A DNA stretch of 7,300 nucleotides from Methanoregula sp. (GTDB lineage Archaea; Halobacteriota; Methanomicrobia; Methanomicrobiales; Methanospirillaceae), in assembly GCA_003157895.1 (NCBI GenBank), contig PMKW01000164.1:2202-9501 (forward strand), in the 5' to 3' direction. Positions 5,194 through 7,300 of the stretch are shown here, one piece after another; the stretch's first letter is position 1, and each line of letters begins with the position of its first letter. The position numbers and the translations under genes were made by a program. A model generated the notes under the pieces. That model was given only the letters and a program-made list of their open reading frames with translations. It did no database searches and had not been told where the DNA came from.

Positions 5194-6337
5194 TGATAAC
5201 CTTCACTACGCGGTCGATCTCGGCATCGGTGATGGTGAGCGGGGGGACGAGACGGAGGTTGCCGTCTGCTGCGCAGTTGACCAGCACACCCTGTTCCGCA
5301 CACTTTTTCTGGATTTCCGGGCATTTGTCGCCGATGGTCATCCCGATCATCAGCCCGCGGGCACGGGGATTGTATTTCTTCAGTCCCTCGCGGAAGCGCT
5401 CGCCTTTCCGGCTCACATCGGGGAGGATCTTCTCAATAACCCCGATCGTTGCGAGGCCAGCTGCACAGGCAAGCGGGCCCCCGGCAAAGGTGCTGCCGTG
5501 CTCGCCCTTCTTGAACTCGAGGTCCTCGCGGGCAACGAGTGCCCCCATGGGAAAACCGCTCGCGATCCCCTTGGCGAGGGTGACGATATCGGGCTTCACC
5601 TTCGTGTGCTGCATGGCAAGCCACTTACCGGTACGGCCCATGCCGGTCTGCACCTCATCCACGATCATGAGGGCGCCGCTCCTGTCGCACACCTCGCGTA
5701 TCCCTTCGAGGAAACTGTCAGGAGGGATGATGACGCCGGCCTCGCCCTGGATGGGCTCGACAATAACGCCGGCGGTATCGTTATCAACGACTTTGCGGAG
5801 TCCGTCCACGTCCCCGTAATCGATAAAGGTCTTGACCATTCCGAGCGGTTCAAACGGCTCACGGATCGCCGGCTTGTGCGTCACAGCAAGCGAACCTACG
5901 GTACGCCCGTGGAACCCGTGGGTAAACGCGACGAACTTCTTCTTACCGGTCCTGACGCGGGCGAGCTTGAGCGCCCCGTCCGTTGATTCAGCACCGGAAT
6001 TGGAGAAGAACGCCTTGTGCATACCGGTGATCTCCACGAGTTTTTTCGCGAGATCTCCCTGGTGCGGAACATAATACAGGTTCGAGCAGTGGATGAGCTG
6101 GTGCGCCTGGTCGCAGATCGCCTTTACCACCGCGGGGTGGCAGTGGCCGGTGCTGCAGACGGCAATGCCTGCCACACAGTCTATATATTCCTTCCCTTCC
6201 GCGTCCCATACCTTCGAGCCCTCCCCTTTGACAATGGCAATCTCGCGGGAGAACGCAGGCATATAATAGCACTCGTCGAGCGCTTTCATCTGGTCTGTTG
6301 TTTCCATTGTTACCACAGTTAAATATTTTTTCACCAT
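5177..6337 (-). CDS. argD: Acetylornithine aminotransferase
   Basis: Class III PLP aminotransferase that makes N-acetylornithine from N-acetylglutamate semialdehyde in arginine synthesis. Visible motifs: YIDCVAGIAVCSTGHCHPAV (51-70), SNSGAES (112-118, phosphate cup), FHGRT (142-146), VDEVQTGMGRTG with pyridine-binding D227 (226-237), LAKGIASGFPMGA with Schiff-base K256 (254-266) and HGSTFAGGPLA (280-290). The 386 residues are a normal length. The start is uncertain: the ATG at 6337 directly abuts the guaAB stop (TGA-ATG), but the first ten codons are AT-rich and unlike the family, so METTDQMKAL from 6307 is an equally good start. Sister enzymes (GABA or ornithine aminotransferase, LysJ) are less likely. 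It overlaps hisC by 17 bp. Confidence 0.92.
   Translation of the reverse strand: MVKKYLTVVTMETTDQMKALDECYYMPAFSREIAIVKGEGSKVWDAEGKEYIDCVAGIAVCSTGHCHPAVVKAICDQAHQLIHCSNLYYVPHQGDLAKKLVEITGMHKAFFSNSGAESTDGALKLARVRTGKKKFVAFTHGFHGRTVGSLAVTHKPAIREPFEPLGMVKTFIDYGDVDGLRKVVDNDTAGVIVEPIQGEAGVIIPPDSFLEGIREVCDRSGALMIVDEVQTGMGRTGKWLAMQHTKVKPDIVTLAKGIASGFPMGALVAREDLEFKKGEHGSTFAGGPLACAAGLATIGVIEKILPDVSRKGERFREGLKKYNPRARGLMIGMTIGDKCPEIQKKCAEQGVLVNCAADGNLRLVPPLTITDAEIDRVVKVINGSLG
6320..6336 (-). promoter_or_regulatory. TATA-like element at the argD 5' end
   Basis: On the minus strand the bases read TGGTGAAAAAATATTTA, a purine-rich lead-in followed by AAATATTTA, very AT-rich in a GC-rich setting. If it were a promoter, RNA would start near 6298, beyond both the 6337 and 6307 ATGs, leaving the in-frame ATG at 6289 as start. 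It may be only an AT-rich coding start. Confidence 0.25.
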
Positions 6338-7255
6338 TCATTCGTATTCAATCGTTGCCGGCGGTTTTGCCGTGATATCGTAGACAACCCGTGCCACGCT
6401 CGGGATGTCTGCGGTGATTCTCGACCCGATTTTTGTTAAGTGGTCGAAGGGAATATTGAGCGGGTCGGCAGTCATGCCGTCCCGTGAATTCACAGCTCTG
6501 ACGGCTACGATCCACCCGTGGATCCGGTTATCTCCCTTGACACCGGTGCCGAGACCGAGGAGGGCCGCAAAGCACTGCCAGGGGCGGTACTTTTCTACCA
6601 GCTCGTCCTCGACGATCCAGTTGGCTTCGCGGATGACGGCAACCTTCTCTCTCGTCACTTCGCCAAGCACTCTCACGGCAAGCCCGGGGCCCGGGAACGG
6701 CATCCGGTGCTGGATCTCCTTTGGCAGCCCGAGCGCTCCTGCAACCTCGCGGACTTCATCTTTGTAGAGATCGCGGATCGGTTCGATCACCCTGGTAAAC
6801 TCGATGTGGAGTGGCATGCCGCCAACGTTGTGGTGGCTTTTTATCCCGCCCTCGCTCTCGATCCGGTCCGGGTAGATGGTACCCTGCAGGAGGCATTTTG
6901 CCCCCTGCTTTTTTGCCTCCCGCTCGAAGACACGGATGAACCGCTCCCCGATTGCCTTCCTTTTCGCCTCGGGATCCGAAATCCCCTTGAGGGCGTCGAG
7001 AAACTCATCCTCTGCATGCACAATGTCGAGATGGATGGAACTGAAGATCGTCCTGATGCGATCGGTCTCCCCTTTCCGCATAAGGCCGGTATCGATATAG
7101 ATCGGGATCAGATTTTCTCCGATGGCACGGGCGGCAAGAGCCGCACAGACAGAGCTGTCGACACCCCCGGAGAGGGCCAGGACAACTTTCTCGTTCCCTG
7201 CGGCGGTCCTGATCTCCTCTATTGACTTCGTGATGAATTTTTCCGAATTGACCAT
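6338..7255 (-). CDS. guaAB: GMP synthase subunit B (ATP-pyrophosphatase subunit)
   Basis: Catalyses ATP-dependent amination of XMP to GMP using ammonia from a separate glutaminase subunit (GuaAA); the split two-subunit enzyme is the archaeal form. The PP-loop ALSGGVDSS (27-35) binds ATP pyrophosphate. Other conserved blocks are [33 protein letters not shown] and [13 protein letters not shown], and the C-terminal dimerisation domain ends KPPATIEYE, close to the usual PPGTIEWE. The 305-residue length matches stand-alone subunit B; no glutamine amidotransferase domain is attached and its gene is not in the window. The ATG at 7255 has GGAGA five bases upstream. It is the first gene of the operon that continues into argD, with zero spacing. 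Confidence 0.95.
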   Translation of the reverse strand: MVNSEKFITKSIEEIRTAAGNEKVVLALSGGVDSSVCAALAARAIGENLIPIYIDTGLMRKGETDRIRTIFSSIHLDIVHAEDEFLDALKGISDPEAKRKAIGERFIRVFEREAKKQGAKCLLQGTIYPDRIESEGGIKSHHNVGGMPLHIEFTRVIEPIRDLYKDEVREVAGALGLPKEIQHRMPFPGPGLAVRVLGEVTREKVAVIREANWIVEDELVEKYRPWQCFAALLGLGTGVKGDNRIHGWIVAVRAVNSRDGMTADPLNIPFDHLTKIGSRITADIPSVARVVYDITAKPPATIEYE

Positions 7256-7260
7256 GGTAT

Positions 7261-7290
7261 TCTCCGTTTTCGCATATGGTCCTTTTTATT
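7261..7290 (-). promoter_or_regulatory. Leader of guaAB: Shine-Dalgarno and possible TATA element
   Basis: On the minus strand GGAGA (7265-7261) sits five bases before the guaAB ATG and decides the start. Further out AATAAAAAGG (7290-7281) is TATA-like, but it lies only about 31 bases from the ATG, which would place the RNA start inside the Shine-Dalgarno. The true promoter may therefore lie beyond the window edge. Confidence 0.45.
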
Positions 7291-7300
7291 TTGTCCGCTT

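Noticed and set aside
6518..7225. Open plus-strand frame (235 codons) opposite guaAB
   Set aside because: Antisense to a gene with full GMP synthase motifs; no domain or ribosome site of its own.

Overview
The window looks like a chromosomal housekeeping segment from a methanogenic euryarchaeon, most likely of the Methanomicrobiales. Evidence for this is an archaeal FEN-1 ending in a PCNA-binding peptide, a YcaO-TfuA pair of the kind that thioamidates methyl-coenzyme M reductase, a free-standing ATP-pyrophosphatase subunit of GMP synthase, an AK6/Fap7-type kinase, a CDP-alcohol phosphotransferase, archaeal Shine-Dalgarno sequences (GGTGA, GAGGTGA) and high GC. The order-level placement is inference from overall gene character; no marker gene is present.

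Layout. Bases 1-324 (+) hold the last third of the flap endonuclease gene. A short convergent spacer with a hairpin (325-422) separates it from a small YbjQ/UPF0145 gene on the minus strand (423-785). The divergent spacer 786-969 carries a perfect TTCCCGG-C-CCGGGAA palindrome, a repeated CCGGGAA half-site 22 bp further on, and a TATA-like element, all leading into the plus-strand pair ycaO (970-2181) and tfuA (2144-2788), which overlap by 38 bp. The spacer 2789-3017 is non-coding and unusually rich in GC hairpins, with one T-rich stretch on the minus strand that could end the opposing operon.

Bases 3018-7255 are a tightly packed five-gene minus-strand operon, in transcription order GMP synthase subunit B (guaAB), acetylornithine aminotransferase (argD), histidinol-phosphate aminotransferase (hisC), AK6/Fap7-like NTPase, and a CDP-alcohol phosphotransferase. 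The junctions are TGA/ATG abutment, a 17-bp overlap and two 4-bp ATGA overlaps, so translational coupling is likely throughout. It joins purine, arginine and histidine synthesis with a ribosome-assembly/adenylate kinase protein and membrane lipid headgroup synthesis.

I see no mobile element, CRISPR array, tRNA or rRNA. I do not see a clearly new system. The most interesting parts are the ycaO-tfuA pair with its palindromic upstream site, and the hairpin-dense spacer between the converging transcription units.
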